DNA from: Nemertoderma westbladi
Taxonomy: Eukaryota > Xenacoelomorpha > Nemertodermatida > Nemertodermatidae
Length of the DNA stretch: 26,880 nucleotides
Assembly: GCA_032718475.1 (NCBI GenBank)
Contig: JAUCBJ010000228.1
Span: forward strand, 1 to 26,880
Direction of reading: 5' to 3'
The notes under the pieces are model-generated. The model made no database searches, was not told where the DNA came from, and was given only the letters and a program-made list of their open reading frames with translations. The translations under genes were made by a program, and so were the position numbers. Below are positions 1 to 10,999 of this stretch, piece by piece. How positions within the stretch are numbered: the stretch's first letter is position 1; each line of letters starts with the position of its first letter.

Positions 1-690
1 GGTGTGTGGGCACAGGGCAGTACTACCTCCATATGTAGTGTGGGGACAGGGCAGTACTGCCTCCAACAGTAGTGTGGGGACAGGGCAGTACTGCCTCCAC
101 CAGTGCACCAGTAGTGTGGGGACAGGGCAGTACTGCCTCCACCAGTAGTGTGGGGACAGGGCTGTACTGCCTCCACCAGTAGTGTGGGGACAGGGCTGTA
201 CTGCCTCCATCCGGTGCACCAGTCAGTGTGGGGACAGGGCAGTACTGCCTCCACCGGTGTGTGGGGACAGGGCTGTACTGCCTCCACCAGTAGTGTAGGG
301 ACATGGCAGTTCTGCCTCCATCAGTAGTGTGGGGACAGGGCTGTACTGCCTCCACCAGTAGTGTGGGGAGGGCAGTACTGCCTCCACCAGTAGTGTGGAG
401 ACAGGGCAGTACTGCCTCCACCAGTGCACCAGTAGTGTGGGGACAGGGCAGTACTGCCTCCACCGGTGTGTGGGGACAGGGCAGTACTGCCTCCACCAGT
501 AGTGTAGGGACATGGCAGTTACTGCCTCCATCAGTAGTGTGGGGACAGGGCTGTACTGCCTCCACCAGTAGTGTGGGGAGGGCAGTACTGCCTCCACCAG
601 TAGTGTGGAGACAGGGCAGTACTGCCTCCACCATCCACCAGTAGTGTGGGGACAGGGCATACTGCCTCCACCAGTAGTGTGGGGACAGGC
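1..690 (+). repeat. 34-bp minisatellite, forward array
   Basis: Tandem copies of a ~34-bp unit that reads roughly GTGTGGGGACAGGGCAGTAC followed by TGCCTCCACCAGTA. Units vary in length and some carry a GTGCACCA insertion. Each unit contains the palindrome GCAGTACTGC. The array runs off the left edge of the window. Open frames on both strands here come from the repeat and are not genes. Confidence 0.95.
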
Positions 691-692
691 TT

Positions 693-778
693 ACCAGATA
701 TTATATCAGTTAACCTATAACAATATCAGAGCAATACCAGATATTATATCAGTTAACCTATAACAATATCAGAGCGAT
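693..778 (+). repeat. 43-bp direct duplication
   Basis: Two near-identical head-to-tail 43-bp copies, each beginning ACCAGATATTATATCAG, at 693-735 and 736-778. They lie between the forward and inverted minisatellite blocks. Confidence 0.95.
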
Positions 779-834
779 AACGACAAACTATTTTCTTCTC
801 AATTACACGGTGACGCGTAACCTAATAAACCGGT

Positions 835-852
835 CGGGATCCCCTGATCCCG
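835..852. repeat. Short perfect hairpin
   Basis: CGGGATC, a 4-nt CCCT loop, then GATCCCG: a perfect 7-bp stem just before the inverted minisatellite block. It may mark a former element end, but no target duplication is visible. Confidence 0.6.
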
Positions 853-856
853 TCAC

Positions 857-1014
857 ATGGAGGCAATTAATACTGCCTGATGGAGGCAGTACTGTGCTGT
901 CCCCACACTACTGGTGGAGGCAATTAATACTGCCATGTCCCCACACTGGTGGCGGAGGCAGTAAGGCCCTGTCCCCACACTACTGGTGGAGGCAGTACTG
1001 CCCTGTCCCCACCA
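857..1014 (-). repeat. 34-bp minisatellite, inverted block
   Basis: About four degenerate copies of the unit seen in 1-690, here reverse-complemented (TGGAGGCAGTACTGCC then CTGTCCCCACACTACTGG). Several copies carry an AATTAATACTGCC variant. With the forward array this makes a large inverted arrangement around a ~165-bp centre. Confidence 0.9.
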
Positions 1015-1843
1015 CACAATTTACAATCGGTGAACGGCGTACTTTACTTTCTAACCCCTTTGTAAAGGTAATTAAAAATAACCTCAACGTGCACAGCTAT
1101 AATGAAACAGCGTGCAGTGAGTTAGAAGAATTCTTTCTCGATGGACGCGTTATACTACCGGCTTTGGTAAGGTAATATAAGTCACAAAGTTTTCTTTAAT
1201 ACTTTCTTTATCAAATTAAATTTTTAAGCGCAATATAATAAGCCGAATTTTTATTAATCATGTTGGTTTCCAATTGGCTCGTTTATTTACATACATTTGT
1301 AACTTTTATTGGATGTTTCGTTTACAACCAATGGAAATTATTACTTTGTTGTAAGATTTTGAATTGAAATAATTCAATCTCAGACATAGCCGCTCGCTAC
1401 CAGCTCAATAATAATCTTTGATCTCCATACTAGTACTGGTAGTGGGCCATTTCTCTAGCAGCCTTGGCCATTTCCGAAAGAGCGATAATATGTTGTTCGT
1501 TGGTCGTTCTTCAGGAATCAGTTCCTATAGCAAATTTATGATATCGCATGTGCAGCTTTATAACGTCATATGCAGTCCATTTCAGTTAGTAAAACCTAAA
1601 GTAAAAAATAACCTTGCCCTAACCAATTGTTGGACTAAAAAATGTTATGTTGTTTAAAGACATGGGAATTTCATTCAAAGCCGTTAAATTAAGCTAAAAT
1701 AAACTCTATTATTACTTAACTTATTTTGTTTCCTTACAAAGGTAATTCAAATAGGCTGTGCCTCTACTCTGATCACTTAAATTAATCTTATCGATTTATA
1801 AAACTGCCAAAACAAGTTTACCATTATATTTCCGTATGTGGCC
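1015..1843. other. AT-rich spacer, no gene recognised
   Basis: AT-rich unique sequence. A 79-codon open frame at 1418-1657 has no recognisable domain and ordinary AT-rich composition, so it is not called. No RNA gene or clear transposon was seen. Confidence 0.6.
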
Positions 1844-1881
1844 ACCCCACCCACCCCCCCCCCCCCCCCCCCCCGCCCCCC
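1844..1881. repeat. C-rich homopolymer tract
   Basis: C run interrupted by A twice near its start and by one G. It resembles the C-tracts that end the MITE-like elements at 7176-7420 and 17612-17852, but no matching G-tract or element body was recognised next to it. Confidence 0.9.
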
Positions 1882-2115
1882 TACAATAACGTAACAAAAT
1901 TTAAATTAAAGGTATCGAATTATTCTTTCTACAATTAATGCTACGTAAGTCACAATTACCATGTATTCACAATACCAATGAAGCAATTAGTATTTGAATT
2001 GTCGGTGTAATTGTATTAGCATTTCCATTTGAATTCCAATTATTTTACGTTTAGTTAGACAACAGCAACACAAAGGGAAACATAACGGCAGCTTCCTTCA
2101 TCCTCTGTCCCACTC

Positions 2116-5100
2116 GGCCCTTCCTACATGGTCTGTTAGATTGTTCCGCCCTTTCTAGAGTCCATTGGATTTATTCCGCACTTCCTAGTGTCCATTAGAT
2201 TTATTCCGCCCTTCCTACATAGTTTATTAGATTGTTCCGCCCTTCCTACATAGTCTGTTAGATTGTTCTGCCATTCCTAGAGTCCATTGGATTTATTCCG
2301 CCATTCCTAGAGTCCATTGGATTTATTCCGCCCTTCCTACATGGTCTGTTAGATTGTTCTGCCATTCCTAGAGTCCATTAGATTTATTCCGCCCTTCCTA
2401 CATAGTTTATTAGATTGTTCCGCCCTTCCTACATAGTCTGTTAGATTGTTCTGCCATTCCTAGAGTCCATTGGATTTATTCCGCACTTCCTAGTCTCCAT
2501 TGGTTTTATTCCGCCATTCCTAGAGTCCATTGGATTTATTCCGTCCTTCCTACATGGTCTGTTAGATTGTTCTGCCATTCCTAGAGTCCATTGGATTTAT
2601 TCCGCACTTCCTAGTCTCCATTGGTTTTATTCCGCCATTCCTAGAGTCCATTGGATTTATTCCGCCCTTCCTACATGGTCTGTTAGATTGTTCTGCCATT
2701 CCTAGAGTCCATTGGATTTATTCCGCACTTCCTAGTCTCCATTGGTTTTATTCCGCCATTCCTAGAGTCCATTGGATTTATTCCGCCCGTCCTACATGGT
2801 CTGTTAGATTGTTCTGCCATTCCTAGAGTCCATTGGATTTATTCCGCCCTTCCTACATGGTCTGTTAAATTGTTCTGCCATTCCTAGAGTCCATTGGATT
2901 TATTCCGCCCTTCCTACATAGTCTGTTAGATTGTTCCGCCCTTTCTAGAGTCCATTGGATTTATTCCGCCATTCCTAGTGTCCATTGGATTTATTCCGCC
3001 CTTCCTACATTGTCTGTTAAATTTTTCCGCCCTTCATTGAGTCCATTGGATTTATTCCGCCCTTCCTAGTGTCCATTAGATTTATTCCGCCCTTCCTACA
3101 TAGTTTATTAGATTGTTCTGCCATTCCTAGAGTCCATTGGATTTATTCCGCACTTCCTTGTCTCTATTGGTTTTATTCCGCCATTCCTAGAATCCATTGG
3201 ATTTATTCCGCCCTTCCTACATTGTCTGTTAGATTGTTCCGCCCTTTCTAGAGTCCATTGGATTTATTCCGCGCTTCCTAGTGTCCATTAGATTTATTCC
3301 GCCCTTCCTACATTGTCTGTTAAATTTTTCGGCCCTTCATTGAGTCCATTGGATTTATTCCGCCCTTCCTAGTGTCCATTAGATTTATTCCGCCCTTCCT
3401 ACATAGTTTATTAGATTGTTCTGCCATTCCTAGAGTCCATTGGATTTATTCCGCGCTTCCTAGTGTCCATTAGATTTATTCCGCCCTTCCTACATTGTCT
3501 GTTAAATTTTTCGGCCCTTCATTGAGTCCATTGGATTTATTCCGCCCTTCCTAGTGTCCATTAGATTTATTCCGCCCTTCCTACATAGTTTATTAGATTG
3601 TTCTGCCATTCCTAGAGTCCATTGGATTTATTCCGCACTTCCTAGTCTCTATTGGTTTTATTCCGCCATTCCTACATAGTCTGTTAGATTGTTCTGCCAT
3701 TCCTTGAGTCCATTGGATTTATTCCGCACTTCCTAGTCTCTATTGGTTTTATTCCGCCCTTCCTACATAGTCTGTTAGATTGTTCTGCCATTCCTAGAGT
3801 CCATTGGATTTATTCCGCACTTCCTAGTCTCTATTGGTTTTATTCCGCCATTCCTAGTGTCCATTGGATTTATTCCGCCCTTCCTACGTAGTCTGTTAAA
3901 TTTTTCCGCCCTTCATTGAGTCCATTGGATTTATTCCGCCCTTCCTAGTGTCCATTAGATTTATTCCGCCCTTCCTACATAGTTTATTAGATTGTTCTGC
4001 CATTCCTAGAGTCCATTGGATTTATTCCGCCCTTCCTACATGGTCTGTTAGATTGTTCTGCCATTCCTAGAGTCCATTGGATTTATTCCGCCCTTCCTAC
4101 ATGGTCTGTTAGATTGTTCTGCCATTCCTAGAGTCCATTGGATTTATTCCGCACTTCCTAGTCTCCATTGGTTTTATTCCGCAATTCCTAGAGTCCATTG
4201 GATTTATTCCGCCCTTCCTACATGGTCTGTTAGATTGTTCTGCCATTCCTAGAGTCCATTGGATTTATTCCGCACTTCCTAGTCTCTATTGGTTTTATTC
4301 CGCCATTCCTAGTGTCCATTGGATTTATTCCGCCCTTCCTACATTGTCTGTTAGATTGTTCCGCCCTTTCTAGAGTCCATTGGATTTATTCCGCAATTCC
4401 TAGAGTCCATTGGATTTATTCCGCCCTTCCTACATGGTCTGTTAGATTGTTCTGCCATTCCTAGAGTCCATTGGATTTATTCCGCACTTCCTAGTCTCTA
4501 TTGGTTTTATTCCGCCATTCCTAGTGTCCATTGGATTTATTCCGCCCTTCCTACATGGTCTGTTAGATTGTTCCGCCCTTTCTAGAGTCCATTGGATTTA
4601 TTCCGCCCTTCCTACATGGTCTGTTAGATTGTTCCGCCCTTTCTAGAGTCCATTGGATTTATTCCGCACTTCCTAGTCTCCATTGGTTTTATTCCGCCAT
4701 TCCTAGAGTCCATTAGATTTATTCCGCTCTTCCTACATTGTCTGTTAAATTTTTCGGCCCTTCATTGAGTCCATTGGATTTATTCCGCCCTTCCTAGTGT
4801 CCATTAGATTTATTCCGCCCTTCCTACATAGTTTATTAGATTGTTCTGCCATTCCTAGAGTCCATTGGATTTATTCCGCGCTTCCTAGTGTCCATTAGAT
4901 TTATTCCGCCCTTCCTACATTGTCTGTTAAATTTTTCGGCCCTTCATTGAGTCCATTGGATTTATTCCGCCCTTCCTAGTGTCCATTAGATTTATTCCGC
5001 CCTTCCTACATAGTTTATTAGATTGTTCTGCCATTCCTAGAGTCCATTGGATTTATTCCGCACTTCCTAGTCTCTATTGGTTTTATTCCGCCATTCCTAC

Positions 5101-5905
5101 ATAGTCTGTTAGATTGTTCTGCCATTCCTTGAGTCCATTGGATTTATTCCGCACTTCCTAGTCTCTATTGGTTTTATACCGCCCTTCCTACATAGTCTGT
5201 TAGATTGTTCTGCCATTCCTAGAGTCCATTGGATTTATTCCGCACTTCCTAGTCTCTATTGGTTTTATTCCGCCATTCCTAGTGTCCATTGGATTTATTC
5301 CGCCCTTCCTACGTAGTCTGTTAAATTTTTCCGCCCTTCATTGAGTCCATTGGATTTATTCCGCCCTTCCTAGTGTCCATTAGATTTATTCCGCCCTTCC
5401 TACATAGTTTATTAGATTGTTCTGCCATTCCTAGAGTCCATTGGATTTATTCCGCCCTTCCTACATGGTCTGTTAGATTGTTCTGCCATTCCTAGAGTCC
5501 ATTGGATTTATTCCGCCCTTCCTACATGGTCTGTTAGATTGTTCTGCCATTCCTAGAGTCCATTGGATTTATTCCGCCCTTCCTACATGGTCTGTTAGAT
5601 TGTTCCGCCCTTTCTAGAGTCCATTGGATTTATTCCGCACTTCCTAGTCTCCATTGGTTTTATTCCGCAATTCCTAGAGTCCATTGGATTTATTCCGCCC
5701 TTCCTACATGGTCTGTTAGATTGTTCTGCCATTCCTAGAGTCCATTGGATTTATTCCGCCCTTCCTACATAGTCTGTTAGATTGTTCTGCCATTCCTAGA
5801 GTCCATTGGATTTATTCCGCCCTTCCTAGTGTCAATTTGATTTATTCCGCCTTTCTTACATAGTCTGTTCGTTAGATTACTTAGATTGTTCAGCCCTTCC
5901 CATAG
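2116..5905 (+). repeat. 3.8-kb satellite of ~30-bp monomers
   Basis: Roughly 125 monomers of ~30 bp. Type A reads CCTAGAGTCCATTGGATTTA then TTCCGCC. Type B (~31 bp) reads CCTACATGGTCTGTTAGATT then GTTCTGCC. Other variants carry TAGTCTCYATTGGTTTTATT or CATTGAGTCCATTGG. Types alternate, often as ~61-bp dimers. A block of ~860 bp (about 3290-4152) recurs nearly identically at 4715-5577, an offset of 1,425 bp. Monomers decay at both edges. A 60-codon frame at 3069-3251 is repeat-derived. Confidence 0.95.
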
Positions 5906-6988
5906 TAGTCCACTCTTTCAGTATATCAGTATAACAACTATTGCCCCCAACTCTTAACACTTTGCGGCCATTGTAAGCTGCTCCCTAGAAGCTTCTCTCC
6001 TTTGGTTGCCCTGCCAACCAACTAACTGGTGGTAAGCTGATCCTACAACTCTGCTCTGCACAAGGATTTCTATTTCCAAACGCCACCATATCCACACTAC
6101 AGTATATAGGAGGCTGGACTGTCAGTCAGTTTCCCAGCTTTCTCATTCACATTTAAAGTAATTCCCTTTAATGATAAAAGCATTTGTATCATGTTGATAA
6201 TAATTATAATTAATTTCTTAAACTCCTTCTTCTTAATTAGTGAGTAGAAGTTTAATAAATGTCTGATTAGTAATTATTTTAATTAAGTAATGAATAAATA
6301 AAATTTCATCTATTTTCATACACTTTTTATGCACAAAATGGAAGCAACTCTTCAACATGGTGTTTTAGCACCTCTTTAGTATATTTATTGTTTTTATATT
6401 ACATGTATATACATACAGTACCACTTTGAATTTTGGTAATCTGTAAAATAAGCACGCATCCTCAAAATCGTAATTTATTTAATTTATAGGAGTTTCTGAC
6501 ATTATTTCCCGAGTTTAGGGTTTATTTGACAGTTTTAATTTTAGTTGGGACTGTGCCACTATTGTAACCCACTCCTACATTGTTCTGCAAGTAATTCATT
6601 CACTATGTAATTCCTTGACAATCATTATAAATCCATATGGACCTCTTATCCCAGAGGTAGGCATACTCCTGTAAGGTAGGTGTCCTTAAAGACACCGGTT
6701 CGGTTATGTCTAAAGAAATCCAATAACTCATTATTCAAATACAATAATACCATATGGTGCTTCCTTCCTACCTACAGCTACAACTAACAGTGCAGTGTGG
6801 AGAGAGTTAGTTCATGGATGTAAGTACAATACATTGCCTAATGATAACGTTTTTTTGTCTCACAGGCAGAACGGTGTAACGCCTGGTAGAGTAGCGGGTA
6901 TGCCGGGTTGAGGTTTCAGTGATTTATAATTATAATAATACTTAGTAGGTCCCTAGGCTGTTGGCCATTATACTGCTCCACATGTACA
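5906..6988. other. Unique AT-rich spacer, no gene recognised
   Basis: No open frame of note and no recognised domain. It holds a short hairpin near 6681-6698 (GGTGTC / GACACC arms) and a weak tRNA-promoter-like stretch near 6890 that was rejected as a SINE. Confidence 0.6.
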
Positions 6989-7057
6989 AGGGGAAGGGGG
7001 TTCTTGAAATCTTGAAATTCCATCTGGGGGAATTAATATCTCGTCTCAATGTTATCT
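6989..7057 (+). mobile_element. Decayed 5' fragment of G/C-bounded MITE family
   Basis: After a GGGGAAGGGGG run, the stretch CCATCTGGGGGAATTAATAT plus CTCGTCTCAATGTTA aligns with the inner 5' part of the full copies at 7176-7420 and 9482-9730 (GGCGAATTAATATCCCGCCT then CAATG). The rest of the element is missing or unrecognisable. Confidence 0.55.
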
Positions 7058-7175
7058 TATCCGTGCTCAGCATAGGCTGAGATGACTGGGGAGTAATTTC
7101 AAGAGGGAGTTATCTCAGCCTTATACACCGGGCCAACAAACCCTAACCTACAAAACACCCCAATAACCAGAGACA

Positions 7176-7420
7176 GGGGGGGGGAAACTCGACGCAAAAC
7201 CCGCCTTGGCGAATTAATATCCCGCCTCAATGATAAATTTTCAATTTAGGGAAAGGAGCAGGTTACAGTGGCACGATATTTTAACCAAAACAATAAACTA
7301 AACACAATAGAACAGGTTACAGTTTTATTTTTGAGAGTAATCATCTGTTATTTGCGTCGAATCTCCCCCGCGGAGAGTGATGCATTTTTATTGCGTCCAG
7401 ACAGCCCCCCCCCCCCCCCC
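7176..7420 (+). mobile_element. G/C-bounded MITE-like element, copy A
   Basis: A 245-bp non-coding element that starts with nine Gs and ends with sixteen Cs. Inside the homopolymers lie imperfect inverted ends, ACTCGACGCAAAA against TTGCGTCCAGA. The body contains GGAGCAGGTTACAGTGGCAC and CCAAAACAATAAACTAAACA. It is closely similar to copy B at 9482-9730 and, inverted, to copy C at 10737-10909. It encodes no transposase; a 64-codon frame that covers part of it is incidental. Target duplication could not be fixed because the ends are homopolymers. Confidence 0.8.
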
Positions 7421-7469
7421 GTCTGTGTTCTCCATATAGACACAGTGGCGCCTGTAGTGTGATAGAGTC

Positions 7470-7538
7470 CGGTAACCTGTTCTATTGACTTTAGTTTTAG
7501 TTTATTGTTTACTGGGTTAGAATAACGTACAGTGCCAA
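7470..7538 (-). mobile_element. Inverted core fragment of the MITE family
   Basis: The reverse complement contains AATAAACTAAAACTAAAG, CAATAGAACAGGTTACC and GGCACTGTACGTTATTCTAA, matching the core of copy A only 50 bp away in opposite orientation. A transcript through both could fold back. Confidence 0.6.
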
Positions 7539-8169
7539 TGCTAAAATGCTGTCTTATGTAGTATATGCGTCCATACTTCTTATGTCCGCGTCCGTTCGGC
7601 CAATTGTGTGATCGTCAATATCTATCTCAGGAACGCAGCAACTCCATTAAATTTGTGAAAATTTTAAGAGAAAACATTTTTTCAATTCTTAAAAAAATTT
7701 TGCACGAGTAAAATTTCAGTAAAATCTGCAACTCGGTCAAAGTAAACACTAGACAACGCCTTTTTGGTCCGTTCTATTTAAAAAGTAAGTTTTTTTTACG
7801 CGATATACTTTCAAACAACGATTCGGGACTTTAGAGCCCGAGAGGCTTTAGATGCCACTAGACAAACTTTTACAGATTATAAGATTAGCGGCTCAAACCC
7901 TAACAGAAAATCAAACCCAACCCACAACTTTTACCCAATGCGTGTGTATGTACTGTACAGTACTACCTGCCTACCGGTAGCTGTTACGTGTACTGCTGTA
8001 CCGTACCAAATTTATACTGAAGTCCCCTGGGATCTAAAGTGTTGAGACTCCAAAAAGGGTTTGAAATTTATTTTGAATTGAATACTTACTGTAATATTAC
8101 AGTACGTCTACATTGAAATTGCAACAATATATTAGGCGTATAACTAATTTATTATCACCTTTATTATTG
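7539..8169. other. Spacer upstream of esterase exon 1, no gene recognised
   Basis: AT-rich unique sequence without a supported open frame. It has short palindromic runs such as GTACTGTACAGTAC near 7950 but no assigned function. Confidence 0.55.
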
Positions 8170-8313
8170 CTGTTCGTGTTTCTATTGGTTTTACTATTTG
8201 TAATTAATCGACTGATTATGGTGCCGTTGCTATGCGACGGGGCGGTAACGCGGAAGGTTCTCCAATGAACTGTTTCTAAAGATCAAAGGAAACTGAAAGT
8301 AATCCGATCCAAG
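8170..8313 (+). promoter_or_regulatory. Candidate promoter and 5' UTR of the esterase gene
   Basis: Composition becomes more GC-rich just before the exon 1 ATG. Visible elements are an inverted CCAAT box (ATTGG, 8184-8188), a GC-box-like GGGCGG (8240-8245) and a CCAAT box (8262-8266). No TATA box stands out. The start site is not determined. The call rests on position and common core-promoter motifs only. Confidence 0.3.
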
Positions 8314-8437
8314 ATGTTGTCTATGTTGCGAAACCACCGAGGTGGGGAGTCCAAGGCCGACGGTGGAGGTGGTGGCGGCGGTGGCGGAATGATGAGTTGG
8401 TGGCGCACCCGGGAAGGTTGCGGCGGGATATTAATAG
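8314..8437 (+). CDS. Type II membrane carboxylesterase-like protein, coding exon 1
   Basis: First coding exon, 124 bp: 41 codons plus one base. It encodes a short cytoplasmic N-terminus (MLSMLRNHRGG), a nine-glycine run, then basic and aromatic residues (SWWRTREG) leading into the hydrophobic ILI. The ATG has a purine at -3 (CAAGATG). The exon ends AG|GTGAGT, a near-consensus donor, in phase 1. That phase matches the acceptor at 17420-17421 and completes one continuous membrane span, ILIGLVIALGLFCVVAYYI, across the junction. The open frame continues to 8586, but the last part is intronic and AT-rich. The exon join is inferred from phase and from the split membrane span; no transcript data are available. 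If the join is wrong, this could be the first exon of another gene. Confidence 0.7.
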
Positions 8438-8847
8438 GTGAGTCAGAGTCAGTTACTAATATTTATGTTTGGTGCTTGATGACCAGTGTTCGAATTGGGT
8501 TAAAGTGTATCTGTCTCTTTCGTAAGCTTCTCAATTTTAAACAAACTGGAAAGTCAGTTTCTAAAAGTTTCTACTGTAGTAGATAAACTTCTTCACCATT
8601 TCAAATTAAAACGTCACATGAGTGAGCGTTTTATCAAACAAACAATTTAAAGCTGCTTTACCTGTCAGGCTTATGTTGAGTAGATAGATACATGTCAAAA
8701 TATCACTTCCAAAGGATAAAATCCAAACATACAAAATTTAGGAGAAGGTTAAAACATTCCAACCTCGTAAACAGAACATATAGTTTAGTAGGTACTTTTA
8801 GATCGCTGCAAAGAATCAACTCTAAAGAATAAAAATGGGCCAAAATT

Positions 8848-9290
8848 AGCTAAAAGGCATTATAAACGACGATATGGGTGAAGGATTTAACTTTCTAACA
8901 ATTCGACCCCTAACTATGCCTATAGACTGGAGAACTGCAGACTGGTCAGCTTCCTCCCATATATATGCAGCCTGGTGTAGTAAACATCTGTCAATTATCA
9001 GCTAAAAAGCATTATAAATATCGAAATGAAATGAAGGTTTTTCACTTTAAGAATTTCGCCTCTTGTCGGCAGACTGGGGAACTGCAGACTGGTGAGCGCG
9101 TCCTACCCGACGAACACAGAGCCTACCTATGCTGTTAGTAAGACCCTGCCAAGTGCAAGTTCCAGGAAAAAACATTACAAACAAAGAAATGGGATAACGT
9201 TTTCACTTTCAGACATACTGGAGACTGGAACCGGTCTGTGTCTTCCCAAACACACAGCCTATGGTCAGGTAAATCTGCAAAGTGTCAGTT
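8848..9290 (+). repeat. Three degenerate ~150-bp tandem units
   Basis: Units start near 8848 (AGCTAAAAGGCATTATAAAC), 9000 (AGCTAAAAAGCATTATAAAT) and ~9163 (more diverged, AAAAAACATTACAAAC). Each later carries a GACTGG-rich motif: AGACTGGAGAACTGCAGACT at 8924, AGACTGGGGAACTGCAGACT at 9071, and ACTGGAGACTGGAACCGG near 9217. Each motif is followed by a pyrimidine-rich CTTCC or TCCTACCC stretch. Small open frames here are not supported as coding. Confidence 0.7.
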
Positions 9291-9481
9291 AGAACAGAGT
9301 GAGTCTGCTGGTGGGGTGCAACTGCTTTTATACATTTTCCTACCAGCTGACATAGTTTGGCCGAAACCGAGACCGGCCCGGGTTTTAGACATTCTTCGTA
9401 AGCATTCTTGCTGCAAAATATTTCACACGGAGTAAATATTTATAGAAGGTTATACAAATCTGTATGGAGTTTACGGAGACA

Positions 9482-9730
9482 GGGGGGGGGGTGGGGGGGG
9501 GGGGGGGGTACTGGACGCAAATCCCATCTTGGCGAATTAATATCCCGCCTCAATGTTAAATTCTCAATTTAGGGAAAGGAGCAGGTTACAGTGGCACGTT
9601 ATTTTAACCAAAACAATGAACTAAACACGATAGAACAGGTTACAGTTTTATTTTTGAGAGTAATCAGCTGTTATTTGCGTCCAATTTCCCCTGGAGAGGG
9701 ATGACTTTTTATTGCGTCCAGTTCCCCCCC
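9482..9730 (+). mobile_element. G/C-bounded MITE-like element, copy B
   Basis: A 249-bp copy closely related to copy A. It has a G-tract of 27 positions with one T (9482-9508), then ACTGGACGCAAAT. It ends TTGCGTCCAG plus TTCCCCCCC, so the inner inverted ends ACTGGACGCAA and TTGCGTCCAGT are perfect here. The body carries GGAGCAGGTTACAGTGGCAC. Non-coding. Confidence 0.85.
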
Positions 9731-10151
9731 TATCTGAGTTACGCGGCTATCGTACATAGAATAGTTTAGTTTAGTTTAGGGGGAAACATTAATGAAGTTA
9801 CATTTTAATTAATATTTAACCAATTTATGAAAGGCACAATACATTTGTTTATTGCCTCCAGTGCAGAATGATATCATGAAAAATAAAACATTATAATATC
9901 TGTGGGAACTGTGAACCCCGCCCGGAATGATATTTTAATTACATATTAATTTTAGCTAATGAATGGTTTTATTTGAAAAAGTGTTACGAAACACCATTAA
10001 TAACAGTTAGGGAAATCAATAATAATATGTATTATTAACTGAAACTGATTAATTTTGAGCGCATTAATTGTTGGTTACTAAAACAATTACTTTTTCCATT
10101 ATATTAAATGGTTTTTGTGTCACTATGATATATTATAGTCTTCCACTAATA

Positions 10152-10229
10152 TAAAACTGTTTCCTGTTCTATTGAATTTTGTTTATTGTTTTGGTTAGTA
10201 TAACGTGCCATACATAGTATAACCTGTTA
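10152..10229 (-). mobile_element. Inverted core fragment of the MITE family
   Basis: The reverse complement reads GGCACGTTATACTAACCAAA then ACAATAAAC and CAATAGAACAGG, matching the core of copies A and B. No homopolymer ends are present. Confidence 0.65.
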
Positions 10230-10736
10230 AATTATCAAATTTTATTGATACTGATTATATTATTTTCCTGATAGAATTTAGTGAAAATGATTTTTTTTGA
10301 AGGTCGACAAATGACAGCCAATTTTATATCATATTCTAAATAATTATATATAATATTCAATAATGCAATATAACAAGGTCTGTCACTTAGGTAAATAAAA
10401 TAGTGTATAATTATTTGAGAATAAATTATGTGCCATCTGCCGGTTGATGTTCAAGTATATTGGTGGAAATATTGAACTACCGGCTAATTGGCGACATATG
10501 TCTGTATATGGGCCTCTTCTTTTAATAACAACGCAATTGAACGCCTCTGTATTATTATTCTGTTATAAAATTATCTTTTTGTTTATTTTATTTTAACATA
10601 AGAATAACTACCGGTGTTGAATAAGGGCGGTGTAGTATAAATGATTGTTTAGAAAAGTTTCTTTATTTATCTACTTTATCTATAATAGCCTCCTTGATAT
10701 AATACATAATAATATGATCTGTAATAATATCTGATA

Positions 10737-10909
10737 GGGGGGGACTGGACGCAATCAAAATTCATCCCTCTCAAGGAGAAATTGGACGCAAATAACAGCT
10801 GATTTCTATAAAAAATAAAACTGTAACCTGTTCAATTGTCCCTATAACTTTCCCTATATTGAGAATTTATATTAATTCGCCAAGATGGAATTTGCGTCCA
10901 GTTTCCCCC
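10737..10909 (-). mobile_element. G/C-bounded MITE-like element, copy C (inverted, shorter)
   Basis: About 173 bp, bounded by seven Gs and five Cs, with ACTGGACGCAA at the left and TTGCGTCCAGT at the right. On the minus strand it aligns with copies A and B, including GAACAGGTTACAG and GGCGAATTAATAT, but lacks the ~55-bp block with TTACAGTGGCAC and CCAAAACAATAAAC. Either this copy lost the block or A and B gained it. Confidence 0.8.
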
Positions 10910-10999
10910 TCCTGTCTCAATAATGTAGTATATTGTAGGATGCCTTGTTCTTAGGGTCTATTCATTGATGCGAATCTTATCCGAGGGAATCAACTTATT

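Noticed and set aside
23-660. Long open frames on both strands with repeating motifs
   Set aside because: They are periodic translations of the 34-bp minisatellite. The 121-codon frame at 810-1175 likewise draws on the inverted block.
3069-3251. 60-codon open frame
   Set aside because: It lies wholly in the 30-bp satellite and reads as repeated satellite translation.
6880-6930. tRNA-derived SINE
   Set aside because: TGGTAGAGTAG fits an A box, but the B-box-like GGTTGAGG lacks a key base, the spacing is short and no tail or second copy was seen.
8438-8586. Extension of exon 1 frame to its stop at 8586
   Set aside because: A near-consensus donor (AG|GTGAGT) lies at 8436-8442, and composition becomes intron-like after it.
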